From Papaver somniferum (taxonomy: Eukaryota; Streptophyta; Magnoliopsida; Ranunculales; Papaveraceae): a stretch of DNA of 64,000 bases. This document shows positions 34,572-45,481 of the stretch, piece after piece. Both the position numbers and the translations under genes were made by a program. Within the stretch, counting starts at the first letter, position 1, and each line of letters begins with the position of its first letter. The notes beneath the pieces are model-generated. The model searched no databases and was not told the DNA's origin. It was given only the letters and a program-made list of their open reading frames with translations. Where the stretch lies: assembly GCF_003573695.1 (NCBI RefSeq), contig NC_039362.1, positions 17,752,063 to 17,816,062 of the forward strand. Direction: 5' to 3'.

Positions 34572-35700
34572 TGTTGGAAATATTGACAACAATTGAAAAA
34601 ATACTGTGAAAAATACTTAGCTCGAACCAATCGTTGATTTCTGATGCAACATCAAATTGTCGCAGAATAATTAAGGCACGTATGATATACGCTGTCCTAA
34701 AGACAATATTCGCGGGCTACTCCTCTTGTAGAGAGATGTTATAGCCCTATCGACGAGATGCTTCCAGGATACAACTATCGTTAGCGTTCCTCATTGTATC
34801 ATACAAGAGAACACCCTTAGAACTTGGAAGCAATGATTAACAAAACTTAAAACAGAGAAAACTGGGTGGTAACTGTTTACAGAAAACAAAGGAGCAGAAG
34901 AAGAGATGTTTCTCTGTTTTTTTGTAATTGAGCTGAAAACTCCTCTCTTATATTGTATTCAAGAAAAATTTGGACGTTAGAAATAATGGAATAATATTCC
35001 CATGCGTATGACAAAAGAGGGACAGAGATTCTCACTTTGTCAGGAAAATAGTCACTCAGAAAACTGTGTAAAAGAAAGGCTAAAAAGGCTGTAAAGCTGC
35101 TGACTAGAAGACTGTGTAAAGTGAAAGTTTTTTTCTGTCCAAGAGAAGCATGCGAACAGAAAACAATGTATGCTTTTGTCAGTCAACAAAGAAACACGCG
35201 TGGCAGACAAATCAGTCAACAAAGAAGCACGCATGTCAGACAAATCAGTCAACAAAGAAGCACGCGTGTCAGAAACATAAGACAAGAGAAGATTCTTTTA
35301 CATGTATGGAAACCCATAAGAAAAGAAAAACCCGTAAGAAAACTTTCAGCAAAAAGATAGGATCTAGTGAACCCACACCCACACCCGAACCCGACCTGAC
35401 CCGCCCGCCCGGACGGACGGTGGCGTGCGTGCTTCGTTGCGAAGCACCGCGCGTACGGGAAAGGAAACCTTGCCCTAGTCTAAGTATTCCCCCTCACACT
35501 AAAGTGTGTTGACCCAAAGGGCCATGCCCTTTAGCCAATTCTATGGTGTTTAAGTATAAAACTCTTTAGATTTTAGTCTATGTGGGACTATTGTTTTATC
35601 AATTCAAAAGAAAAAACAACTAGTGGGAAATAGGTCTAGGGATCAAAACATAGTCCATGCATATTTGGTTTTAAAACAAAAAAACCCGTTTTTTCTAACA
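34572..35700 (-). repeat. Copia 3' LTR
   Basis: Plus reading starts TGTTGGAAATATTG and ends TTTTTTCTAACA. It contains three 33-bp repeats at 35181-35275, a G+C-rich patch at 35375-35460 and a short hairpin TGCTTCG-TTG-CGAAGCA. A minus-strand TATAAGAGAG box lies near 34950. Confidence 0.9.
35181..35275. repeat. 33-bp tandem repeat, three copies
   Basis: Starts AGTCAACAAAGAA at 35181, 35214 and 35247. The other LTR has two copies (40765 and 40798). Confidence 0.85.
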
Positions 35701-36252
35701 ATCCCCCACATGAATGATAAAACATGTCGACAAAATTACGAGAAAACAAATTACATCAAATTTTGGCTAAGGTGTCCCAGAGATTGAACCTTAACTTAGT
35801 GAGAGGTTACCGGAACTGCTTGTTGTAGCGGTGAACACAATGTCTTGAACCTCCAACAGTGAATGCAATTCAGAAATAACAACCACACTTGATGTCTTGA
35901 AGAAAAGCTGTCAAGCTCTTGCCGTTGTGCCCGTTTTGGCCGTGGGCTAAATCCCGGACTTAATGAATGTCTCTAGAAAATCAGCTCAAATTCTCATAGG
36001 AAGCGGCCTCACTTCCAACATCCACATAGGTGAGTCCATTAAGAGTGTCCTGCCACACCCCGATTTAAGCAAAGCCATGGTACTCATTAAGATCTTACAG
36101 ATCATCCTAAATCATGCAGGTCACTATCACAAGTTACACCATAGGGAGGGACTAAGATAGTGTTGTCCGACATCACCAAAAATTAGTTGTCTCATTGAAC
36201 CTTGATCTTGGAGCTCATTCACAAGGTTGAGTATCCTTCATGGCGATTTATT

Positions 36253-36825
36253 CTATGAGCTTAAGTCCCATCCCCTCGATGTGGATCTAACTACCTCTCT
36301 AGATAATCCTTTCGTCAAAGGATCTGCAATATTCTCTTTAGACCTCACAAAGTCTATAGAGATGATACCAGTAGAGAGTAGTTGTTTCACTGTCTTGTGT
36401 CTTCTTTGTAGATGTATAGACTTTCCGTTGTATACACTATTCTTTGCGCAACCAATAGCAGCTTGACTGTCACAGTGGATTGCGATCGAAGACACAGGCT
36501 TGGGCCAGAGTGGAATTCCTCCCAGGAAACCTCGTATCCATTCAGCTTCCTCTCCAGCTTTCTCCAAGGCTATAAACTCAGACTCCATGGTGGATCGAGC
36601 TATACATGTCTGTTTGGAAGACTTCCATGACACAGACGCACCTCCAAGTGTGAAGATGTACCCACTAGTGGATTTGCACTCATCTGAGTCTGATATCCAG
36701 TTAGCATCACAATACCCTTCTAGCACAGCAGGATACTTCCCAAAACTTAAGCAATAGTTTGAAGTTCCTCTCAGGTACCGTAGAACTCTGTAGAGAGCAT
36801 TCCAGTGATCCTCCCAGGGTTGCAA
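36253..36825 (-). pseudogene. Copia RNase H domain
   Basis: 190 open residues with [11 protein letters not shown], the first Asp in [20 protein letters not shown], the ST(M)ESEFIAL Glu motif, the third Asp in [16 protein letters not shown], and the end [21 protein letters not shown]. These are the classic copia RNase H landmarks in order. The frame is intact here but is cut off from RT upstream by frameshifts, so the gene as a whole is dead. Confidence 0.85.
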
Positions 36826-36829
36826 GTGT

Positions 36830-37860
36830 ACCTGCTAATCTACTCACAGTGTAGGCAATGTCAGGTCTTGCAGTTCATTCAAATACATAAGACTGCCAAT
36901 AACGAGAATACTCAAGTTGAAATCCCTCACCCTTGTTCTTTTTCAATTTACAATTGGGATCATAAGGAGTAGATACAGGTTTAGCATTTTCATGATTAAA
37001 TCTCTTAAGTACAGTTTCACATAATGAGATTGACTAAGACTATATCCATCAGACATCTTTCTGATTTTCATCCCTAAGATTACATCAGGGGCCTAAGTCT
37101 TTCATGTCAAATTTTCGTTAAGCATGCTTTTAGTGGTATTAATAATATCAAGGTTACTGCCTAATATGAGCATATCATCAACATACAGGCACAATAACAT
37201 GAGAATCATCCACAGATTTAATGTAAACACATTTATCAGATTCATTAACCTTGAAGCCATTAGATATCATTACATGATAAATTTTTCATGCCACTGTTTA
37301 GGTGCTTGTTTTAAACCATACAAAGATTTTTCATTTGCATACTTTGTCTTCAAACCTTTCACAACAAAACCTTCAGGTTGGTCCATATAAATTTTCATTC
37401 AATTCACCATATAAAAAAGCAGTTTTAACATCCATCTGATGTATATGCAAATCATAAATAGAAGCAATAGCAATCAGCATCCTAATAGAAGTGATTCTTG
37501 TGACCGGTGAATAGGTATCAAAGAAATCTAATCCTTCCTGTTGTCTATACCCCTTAGCTACCAACCTAGCTTTGTGTTTTTCTATAGTTCCATCTGTTCT
37601 AAGTTTCCTTTTGAAGACCCACTTGCAACCTATGGTTTTACTACCAGGAGGTAAGTCTACAAGCTCCCAAGTTTCGTTTTGTTGAATGGAATCCCACTCA
37701 TTATTGAAGCTTCTTCCCAGAAGGGAGCTTCCGGAGAAGTCATAGCTTCCTTATAGGTTTGGGGTTCAGACTCTACGTAAGAGTCACAAAATCTGGACCG
37801 AAACTTTCTCGGTTCTAACCCTCTTACTTCTTCTAGGTTCGGTTTCATCATCTAGATACG
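36830..37860 (-). pseudogene. Copia reverse transcriptase, frameshifted
   Basis: Pieces: 37851-37657 (PQTYKEAMTSPEAPFWEEA, start of RT), 37564-37373 (VAKGYRQQEGLDFFDTYSPVTRITSIRMLIAIAS and HIHQMDVKTAFLYGELNENLY), and near 37190-37160 a CLYVDDMLILG block read from the DNA, the copia YVDD active site. Several frame changes separate the pieces. RT would copy the element RNA inside the particle. Confidence 0.8.
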
Positions 37861-38042
37861 GGGGTTGACTAGTGAAGGAACATCTGAGAGTCATCGTGGA
37901 CCCTTTTTGAGGTCCAGACCCTAAAGGAAAATGTGTTCAAAAACACTGCATCTCTAGATTCCATTATGGTGTTCTCACCAATACCATGAACCTATAAGCA
38001 CTAGTGTGCTCAGGATAGCCTAGGAAAACACAATCCACAGTT

Positions 38043-39126
38043 TTAGGTCCTATTTTGGTTTTCTTGGACGAGGATGGCCACCTTGGCCAAACACCCCCAC
38101 ACTTTAAAGTATGCATAGGAGGTTGTCTCCTTCCATAACTCATATGGAGTTTTGTCGGATTTCTTAAATGGAACTCGGTTCAAGATATAGCAAGCAGAGA
38201 GAATTGCTTCCCCCCACAGGTTCGAAGGTAGCCCTGAACTAGCTAACATAGCGTTCACCATATCTATGAGTGTTCGGTTTTTCCTTTCAGCTACTCCATT
38301 CGACTCAGGTGAAGAAGGTGCAGTAGTTTCATGAATGATGCCATTAAGTTTGCAAATTCTCCTATAGGTATCACATACTCACCGCCTCGGTCGACCTAAG
38401 AGTTTTAATAGTAACACCTCTTTGGTTTTCTACTTCAAGTTTATATAATTTGAAAGCGTCTAAGGCTTCATTTACTTCTAAGAAGATAAACCTGACAGTA
38501 TTTGAGTAATCATCATAAAAGTGATGTACCATTTTTTACCACCTCTAGTTGGTGTTGATTTCAAATCTCCAAATCCGAGTGGATTAGTTCTAGGGGAGTT
38601 GTACTACGTTCAACCTTTTTGTTAAAGGGTTTTCTTGCATATTTAGATTCAACACAAATTTCACATTTATGACCTCTGTCAAGTTTATTTTAGGAATGCA
38701 CCTAATTAGCAAGTCTTTCAATGGATTTGAAATTAACATGTCCTAGTCTATCATGCCAACATGTGAGGAGTCACAAACATAAGCAGAAGAAGATGCACTA
38801 ACATTCAAGTTCAAAGAAAGTACACTAAGCTTAATCATGTTTTCAGTGACATAACCTTTTCCTACGAAGTCACCGCCCTTAGAGATTACAACTTTGTTAG
38901 ACTCAGCTACAAATTTAAAACCTTTACCAAGTAAGATAGTTTCTGAGATAAGATTGTTGCATATGTCCGGGACGTGATACACGTCATTCAATGCGAGAGT
39001 TTTTCCTGAAGTGAGCTTCATTTCAACCTTGCATTTTCCCACCACTTTCGCGGTGGAAGAGTTACCCATAAACAATTTCTCATCGTCTCCTACTGTATTA
39101 TAGGAGGAGAAAGCATTTCTGAACTT
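38043..39126 (-). pseudogene. Copia protease end and integrase, frameshifted
   Basis: The frame 39075-38743 has MGNSSTAKVVGKCKVEMKLTSGKTLALNDVYHVPDICNNLIS, the end of protease leading into the integrase zinc region. The frame 38261-38043 has MVNAMLASSGLPSNLWGEAILSACYILNRVPFKKSDKTPYELW, the conserved C-terminal part of the copia integrase core. Between them the DNA is degenerate; the catalytic Asp residues cannot be placed with confidence. Confidence 0.75.
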
Positions 39127-40113
39127 TCAGACATGCCTGGTGGATCCAGAGTCTAACCACCAGTCTCTCACATTGGTCACATTGGAGACAAGGCTGACTT
39201 CAGACACCATGCCAGAAAAATATCCAGAATTATCTACAATGTTCGCCTTATTTTTCTGTTTTGGATCATTTTTGGTCTTTTTAGGTGCCTTACAGTCTTT
39301 TTCCATATGGCCAGGTTTACGACAGTTATAGCAGTCACCTTTGATGGTGTTTTTAGAGACACCACCCTTTGGTTTAAGATGGTTACCTTTGGAGTTACGA
39401 GGTTTATTACGTTTGTTACCATTTTTGCTGGATTCAGATTTTCCTTCATGTCCTTTCTTTGATGCAGTATTCTCTTCTAGGATATGAGCTTTGTTGGACA
39501 TGTCTTTGCTCAACATCAGGCTCTTGTCCTTGCAGCACAATAGTTCCTCAACTTGAATCCTTTTCCCCAGTTCTATCATGGTGATTTCACGAGTCTTGTG
39601 TCGCAGCTTCCTTTTGTACTCGTTCCACGAAGGTGGAAGTTTTTCTATAACTGCAGATACTTGGAAAGGTTCATCAATAACATTTCCTTCAGCAAGAATT
39701 TCGTTGATGATCATCTGAAGTTCCAAGAATTCATCGACCACAGGTTTTTCATCGATCATTTTGTAATCAAGGAACCTAGCTACCAAAAACTTCTTGCTTC
39801 CAGCAGCCTCAACGAGATATTTTTCCTCCAAGGCTTCCCATAAATCAAAAGCAGTAAAATTGTATTTTTCATTATAAAAATCATACAAGGAATCATCTAA
39901 GCAGTTGAGAATATGATTTTTGCACATGTAATTCTTCCTAGTCCACCTATCCAGTCTATCTCCATAACCACGGTCATGAAGCCTTCTTGAGGGTTTTTGT
40001 AAAGCCACTTCATCTAACCTTTGGTCTTTGAGGAAAAACAACATTTTTGATTGCCATGTTTTAAAGTCTTTTCCACTAAACTTATCCGGTTTGTCAACAA
40101 TACTTTTACCCAT
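39127..40113 (-). pseudogene. Copia Gag with zinc knuckle, stop in protease active-site region
   Basis: The likely start is the ATG at 40113 (MGKSIVDKPDKFSGKDFKTWQ), 43 bases inside the 5' LTR end, rather than the upstream Met that lies in the LTR. The frame gives 328 residues: the capsid-type UBN2 region (NCLDDSLYDFYNEKYNFTAFDLWEALEEKYL), a basic linker, the knuckle CYNCRKPGHMEKDC and the protease block WWLDSGSTRHV. A TGA then ends the frame, and coding continues beyond it, so one nonsense codon separates Gag from the rest of pol. Confidence 0.85.
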
Positions 40114-40156
40114 GTTGTTACGGAAAACCAAAAGTAGTCGGGTATTGTATTTAGAT

Positions 40157-41268
40157 TGTTGGAAATATTGACAACAATTGAAAAAATACTGTGAAAAATA
40201 CTTAGCTCGAACCAATGGTTGATTTCTGATGCAGCAGCAAATTGTCACAGAATAATTGAGGCACGTATGATATACGCTGTCCTAAAGACAATATTCGCCG
40301 GCTAATCCTCTTGTAGAGAGATGTTATATCCCTATCGACGAGATGCCTCCAGGATACAACTATCGTTAGCGTTCCTCATTGTAGCATACAAGAGAACACC
40401 CTTAGAACTTGGATGCAATGATTAACAAAACTTAAAACAGAGAAAACTGGGTGGTAACTGTTTACAGAAAACAAAGGAGCAGAAGAAGAGATGTTTCTCT
40501 GTTTTTTTGTAATTGAGCTGAAAACTCCTCTCTTATATAGTGTTCAAGAAAAATTTGGACATTAGAAATAATGGAATAAGATTCCCATGCGTATGACAAA
40601 AGAGGGACAGAGATTCTCACTTTGTCAGGAAAATAGTCACTCAGAAAACTGTGTAAAAAAAGGCTGAAAAGGTTGTAAAGCTGCTGACTAGAAGAATGTG
40701 TAAAGTGAAAGTTTTTGTCTGTCCAAGAGAAGCATGCGAACAGAAAACAGTGTATGCTTTTGTCAGTCAACAAAGAAACACGCGTGGCAGACAAATCAGT
40801 CAACAAAGAAGCACGCGTGTCAAACACATAAGACAAGAGAAGATTCTTTTACATGTATGGAAACACATAAGAAAAGAAAAACCTGTAAGAAAACTTTCAG
40901 CAAAAAGATAGGATCTAGTGAACCCACACCCACACCCACACCCACACCCGGACCCGACCCGGACCCGAACCGCCCGCCCGGACGGACGGCGGCGTGCGTG
41001 CTTCAGTGCGAAGCACCACGCGTACGGTAAAGGCAACCTTTCCCTAGTCTAAGTCTTCTCCCTCACACAAAAGTGTGTTGACCCAAAGGGCCATGTCCTT
41101 TAGCCAATTCTATGGTATTTAAGTCTAAAACTCTTTAGATTTTAGTCTATGTGGGACTATTGTTTTATCAATTCAAAAGAAAAAACAACTAGTGTTCAAT
41201 AGGTCTAGGGATCAAAACATAGTCCATGCATATTTGGTTTTAAAACAAAAAACCCATTTTTTCTAAAA
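40157..41268 (-). repeat. Copia 5' LTR
   Basis: Matches 34572-35700 almost base for base. Differences include two rather than three 33-bp repeats (40765-40826), a longer CCCACA run at 40924-40948, and an end of CTAAAA where the other LTR has CTAACA. Confidence 0.9.
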
Positions 41269-42307
41269 TTCTCTTCATCTCAAAGCCACTGACCTGCAAT
41301 TTCACTTCCACTAACACAACAATTCCATCAGCAACACAGAACTCCTTGTAAACATCCACCATCTTTAACCCATTTCTGCTTCTCAACAGTAATAGCAACC
41401 TTCTTCATTTGAATCTCCACCTCTACTTTTTTTAGTTGACAGCAGTGGATTCATCTCTTCCCTTGCTGATTCTAAGTCTAAGTTTCACAGAACCCTAACT
41501 CTAATGATTCTCCTCTGATTTTAATATAAGCACAAACCCAGCTCTTTAATCTTTCATTAGCAGCAAACCCTATCTCAGTTTCTCAAATTTCTCAGAAACA
41601 AACCCTAACATCCATTTTAACCCTTTCAAGATTCAATAACACAAGTCATTATCAGTTCATAGTTAGAGCACCACCACAGAGACAACCCCTTTCTCAATTT
41701 CTTACTCAGACTCAAACTCGTCTCTAATTCTTCTCGTTCTTCCATTATTTCAACAACAACACAAATCAGATCCCCAATTCGAAATCCATTCTTCTGATTA
41801 AACTACAAGAGTTTCTTCGTCTCCACTGAAACTAACCCATCTTCAATTGCAGCAACAACAACCTAATCTTCTTTCATTTGAATCTCCATCAACAACTCTC
41901 TCTATTCTCAATCTCTAAGACTCACATCCATTTCTCTCGGTCTCAGACTGTGCAGGAGGGATAAAAGTAAGAGAAAATGATTTGTCTCAATTCTAGGCCA
42001 GGTGTAGGAATAGTAATTGATGTTGGCACCCGACTTAAGTGGTTAAGGGGTAACCAACTCACACATGGTCTGTCGGTTCTAGAGAACCGACAACCTAGTT
42101 CTGCTCCAAGTATGACTCACTTGTGAATCAACCTTTTTTTGCCGTTTTCGCTCCAAATGGACGTTTTCTCCTTCTTTTGCTCCCAAGGACTCCATTGCAC
42201 CTACTAACTCAAAACTAAACATAAGAGATGCAATTCACAAGGATAATAGCAAAGAAAGCATCAATACTAGATATGAAATTAGGTGTTTTACAACACCTAT
42301 CACTAGC

Positions 42308-43720
42308 ATTCCACCACAACGTCGCCTACTTTTTTCAAGAACTTTAAAATCTACCCTTGATAAAGTAGTGGCTAACCCCAGCAACATATCTTCATGGGTT
42401 CAACTGCTCCTTCTACCAATTTTCACCCTAAATCTGTACATACCCAAAAGCTCATGAGAAGAGAGACCTGGCAATAAAAAGCGATTACAAATTGCAGCCA
42501 TTAATCAAGCCTTAGTCACTTGTAAAGAGCCAAATGGATGTAACATTTTAATACAACGGCTATTGGAGGTTCACAAGGAGAATCGGCGTCACAGGAAACA
42601 ATATGCTAAAAAGAAACCAAAAAATAATGTTGAAGCTTGCAGGAAGAAACTCAGCTACGGGCACTATACATCGGACGTCAGAATTTTGTCTTCCAATAGC
42701 GTTGCACCATATAACGAAGATACTTTAAATGAGTTGCAGTAGAAACACCCATATGCTCCTCCTCCTTCAATACCTTCTGAAAACATATTGTCTGCACCAG
42801 TTTCGGTTGACAGCAGAGCTGTCTTGACTGCAATTAAAGGCTTCCCAAAAGGAACCTCATGTGGCAGAGACGCCTTAAGTGGACCTGCTGCTGCTGTGTC
42901 TGAAGAATTATTATCAACCATCGCAGGCGTAGTTAACTTGTGGTTAGCTGGTCAATTTCCTGCAGCCCTAGGTGAGTACATTGCAAGCTCCCCTATAATT
43001 CCATTACTCAAGCCTGATGGTGGCCTGAGACCAATCGCTGTTGGGACAATATGGAGAAGATTATGTTCTAAACTAGCAGAAAGTGATGTGCGCAAGGAAA
43101 TGGCTTGTTATTTGGGTGACCATCAATTCGGCGTAGGCATTCCATGTGGTGGTGAAAGTATATTGCATTCTGCCAACAGATTGCTTGACCTGAAAGGTAG
43201 ACATAATAATCTAACTATGATGCTCATTGATTTTACAAATGTGTTTAACCTAGTTGATAGAACAACCTTAATTAGGGAGGTCAGAGACAGATTTCCTAGC
43301 ATATGTAGATGGGTTGAATTCTGTTATGCTAAACCTGCAAAATTATATTACAATGAGTCCATCCTTTCTTCAGCTCAGGGTGTCCAACAAGGTGACCCGC
43401 TTGGTCCCTTGTTATTTGCACTTACACTTCATCCTCTTGTTTGTAAAATTGCTTCTCAATTTTCATTGGATCTTCATGCCTGGTACCTTGATGATGGTAC
43501 CATCATTGGCGACACTATAGAAATTTCGAAAGCACTCAACATCATTCAGCAAGAAGGTATTTCAAGAGGTTTGCATTTAAACATCAAAAAGACTGACATT
43601 TTTTGGCCTTCTACTGACCCTAGAAGCCTTGAAGTCAGAGTGTTCCCTGCTAATATAGGTAGACCTGCTAGTGGTGTGAAATTATTGGGTGGACCAGTCA
43701 TCTTGGACACTCAATTATGA
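42308..43720 (+). pseudogene. RT domain of the LINE
   Basis: Coding resumes directly after the target duplication (IPPQRRLLFSRTLK in the continued frame), is interrupted, then an open frame of 310 residues runs 42788-43720. It holds FPKGTSCGRD, SSPIIPLLKPDGGLRPIAVGTIWRRL, the Asp in MLIDFTNVFNLVDR, GVQQGDPLGPLLFAL and WYLDDGTIIGD (catalytic YLDD), and ends KLLGGPVILDT. This is a LINE-type RT that would copy element RNA at a nicked target. Core catalytic residues look intact; a TGA at 43718 separates it from the C-terminal half. Confidence 0.75.
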
Positions 43721-43726
43721 AGTGAC

Positions 43727-45004
43727 ATGGTGATGAACAGAGTTGACAAGACTATACGCCTCATGGACAATGTTAAGAAGTTAAAAGAACCACAAAGTGA
43801 GCTATTACTTCTGCGTTGTTGTACATGTGTTTCAAGGTTATATTTCACACTTCTTACTACAAATATTCAGGTCCTCCAAGCAGCAACAAGCCACTTTGAT
43901 CAACACTTATTTTAGTATCTACGTTTATTGATCACAGGGGATGGTGCTGGTTTCGGTCCTCTTCAACAAAGGCTAGCAACTCTACCTATGAAGGATGGAG
44001 GTTTAGGGGTATATAAAATGTATGATACAGGTCAGTACTGTTATCTGGCTTCTTACATTCAGACTCAAAGCTTTCAACGCACAATTTTGAGTTTTATTGG
44101 TATGTCAGAGCCAAACCCTAACTTCCAATTTGCACTCAACAAGTTCATGCAGAATTGTGGTCTTTCTCGTTCTAATTTTAATATCAATATCACTGCCCCT
44201 CATCCCATGAAAGCTTTGTCAGGTTGTTATTTTGATGTTATCAAGAAGGAGTTGCCCACTAAGTTCACCATGTCTGAAAGGGATACATCCTTATGGAAGA
44301 GCAACAAGACTGATCATGCCATGGATTATTTGAAGGCAATACCAATTGCTGGACTACATCAAACTATTGGTCCCAGACAGTTATGTGATGTCACTCAATA
44401 CAGACTAGGAATCCCACTCTTCCCCGAGGAAAGCATTTGTACAATCTGTAAGCGGCACATGGATGTTTTTGATGATCACGCAGTCCATTGCGCAAGTGAA
44501 GTTGGGGGTAAATATCGTCATAATTTAGTACGTGACGTGTTGATGGATATATTCTACAAGGCAAGTGTTGCTGCCAGGAAGGAAGTATCAATGGGCTTCT
44601 TGTCAGATCAGAATGCTCCTTTGAAACCCACAGACATAATGGTGTACAACTGGGAGAATGGCCGTGATACATGTTTTGACCTCACGGGGACCTCGCCGTT
44701 TTCCGGAAATGGGACTCGAAGATTCACTCCAGGTCGTGTTATTTCTATAGTTGTTGCTCGTAAAAATACTAAATATTTGGATATATGTACCACACACGGT
44801 TATGGATTTAGCGTTTTGGCTTTTACTACATTGGGTGAGTTGGGTGATTATTTTATCGTCTTCTTGAAGAGATTGACGAATTGCTTATCTAGTTACGATG
44901 CTAATAGAAAATTAGGTAGTTCTCTTTTTCAAAGGGTAGGGTTGGCTATCCAGAAAGGCGTCGGGCCACAACTTGTTGCCCGGCTTCCAACCATTTCTGT
45001 GTAA
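43727..45004 (+). pseudogene. C-terminal LINE region: zinc knuckle and RLE-like nuclease
   Basis: The frame 43928-45004 (358 residues) follows a short piece at 43727-43915, so the protein is broken in two places. LPMKDGGLGVY is the thumb-side motif. CTICKRHMDVFDDHAVHC is a CCHC knuckle. After it, LKPTDIMVYNWENGRDTCFDLTG has the spacing P-T-D ... D-x-T expected for a restriction-like endonuclease (PD-(D/E)xK type), as in R2-like LINEs. The end RVGLAIQKGVGPQLVARLP is strongly coding-like. The nuclease call is by motif only. Confidence 0.65.
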
Positions 45005-45057
45005 ATTCCTCTATCTTATGAATAAAGTTTTTTTTTATAATAATAATAAAATAAGGG

Positions 45058-45481
45058 GCGTGTGGGATCGGACATGGCTAGGGCATGGTCGGTCGGCTAG
45101 TGGCCCGGTCCCGTGAATTTTCCCTAATTTTATATTATTTTCATGATTTGAAGGAAATATCATGAAATTAAGGAGTTTTCATAAGATGAAGGAAATAATA
45201 ATAAAATAATAAGGAATCATGAGGTGCGGGACCGGCCACAACTAGGGAATAGCCGGCCGTCTAGTAGACCCGGTCCCATGAAACCTTTCCCAATTTTATA
45301 TTATTTCCTTGGTGTGAAGGAATCACCCTGAAACTGAGGAGTTTCCTCAAAACGAAGGAGTTTTGTTCAAATGAATGGATTTTCATGAGATCAAGGAAAA
45401 ATAATAAAATATGATAAAATAAAGAATTAGGTGTGGGACTGGCCACGACATGACTGGCCGGACGGTGGGCGCAGTCCCCTA
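45058..45481. repeat. GGGACCGG hairpin units in the Tat LTR, right part
   Basis: Three units near 45065, 45227 and 45436, each starting GGGA(C/T)CGG or GGGACTGG and ending with CGGTCCC or CAGTCCCC some 45-60 bases later. Spacers share AATTTTATATTATTT and AAGGAGTTT. They match 20194-20370 in the same orientation across the LINE insertion. Confidence 0.6.

Larger units (their letters stand above)
34572..41268 (-). mobile_element. Ty1/copia element, minus strand, nearly full-length
   Basis: 6697 bp, flanked by TTCTC at 34567-34571 and 41269-41273 (perfect). LTRs of 1129 bp (34572-35700) and 1112 bp (40157-41268) start TGTTGGAAATATTG in plus reading. The minus-strand order is gag, protease, integrase, RT, RNase H, the copia order. 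The polypurine tract (ATGTGGGGGAT) is at 35701-35711. The sequence after the 5' LTR (ATCTAAATACAATACC) is not the usual tRNA-Met site TGGTATCAGAGC. Confidence 0.9.
22072..42302 (-). mobile_element. Gag-protease-only Athila-like gypsy element with giant LTRs
   Basis: The ends are TGATCGCTG at 22072 and ACACCTATCA at 42302, flanked by CTAGC at 22067-22071 and 42303-42307, a perfect 5-bp target duplication. On the minus strand: 5' LTR (32183-42302), primer site, gag, protease, a non-coding stretch, polypurine tract, 3' LTR (22072-26071). RT, RNase H and integrase are absent, with no room left for them. So it is non-autonomous and must have moved with enzymes of a relative. It later received two small LTR insertions and a Ty1/copia element. 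Confidence 0.85.
32183..42302 (-). repeat. 5' LTR of the gag-PR element, split by Ty1/copia
   Basis: Two pieces, 32183-34571 and 41274-42302, which join across the copia insertion and match the 3' LTR at 22072-26071. It ends in the same ACACCTATCA and lacks the 560-bp duplication. Confidence 0.85.
20388..45036 (+). mobile_element. LINE with zinc finger, RT and RLE-like endonuclease, split by a gypsy element
   Basis: Without the 20-kb insertion the element is about 4.4 kb: 20388-22071 and 42308-45036. It carries an N-terminal zinc finger, an RT with a YLDD motif, a CCHC knuckle and a C-terminal nuclease-like block, and ends with a T-run after an AATAAAG signal. ATAATAAAA occurs at 20379-20387 and 45043-45051 and may be the target duplication, though the AT-rich setting weakens this. 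It sits in the 5' LTR of the Tat-like element. Related plant proteins are annotated simply as reverse transcriptase domain proteins. Confidence 0.7.

Noticed and set aside
35160..35280. Possible CRISPR-like repeats
   Set aside because: Direct repeats without unique spacers, in a plant LTR. Simple tandem repeat.
35052..35285. Minus-strand ORF with repeated RASLLTDLS
   Set aside because: It is the translation of the 33-bp tandem repeat (11 residues per unit) in the copia LTR, without start context or relatives.
44391..44797. Minus-strand ORFs of 61-93 residues
   Set aside because: Shadows of the LINE C-terminal region on the plus strand.
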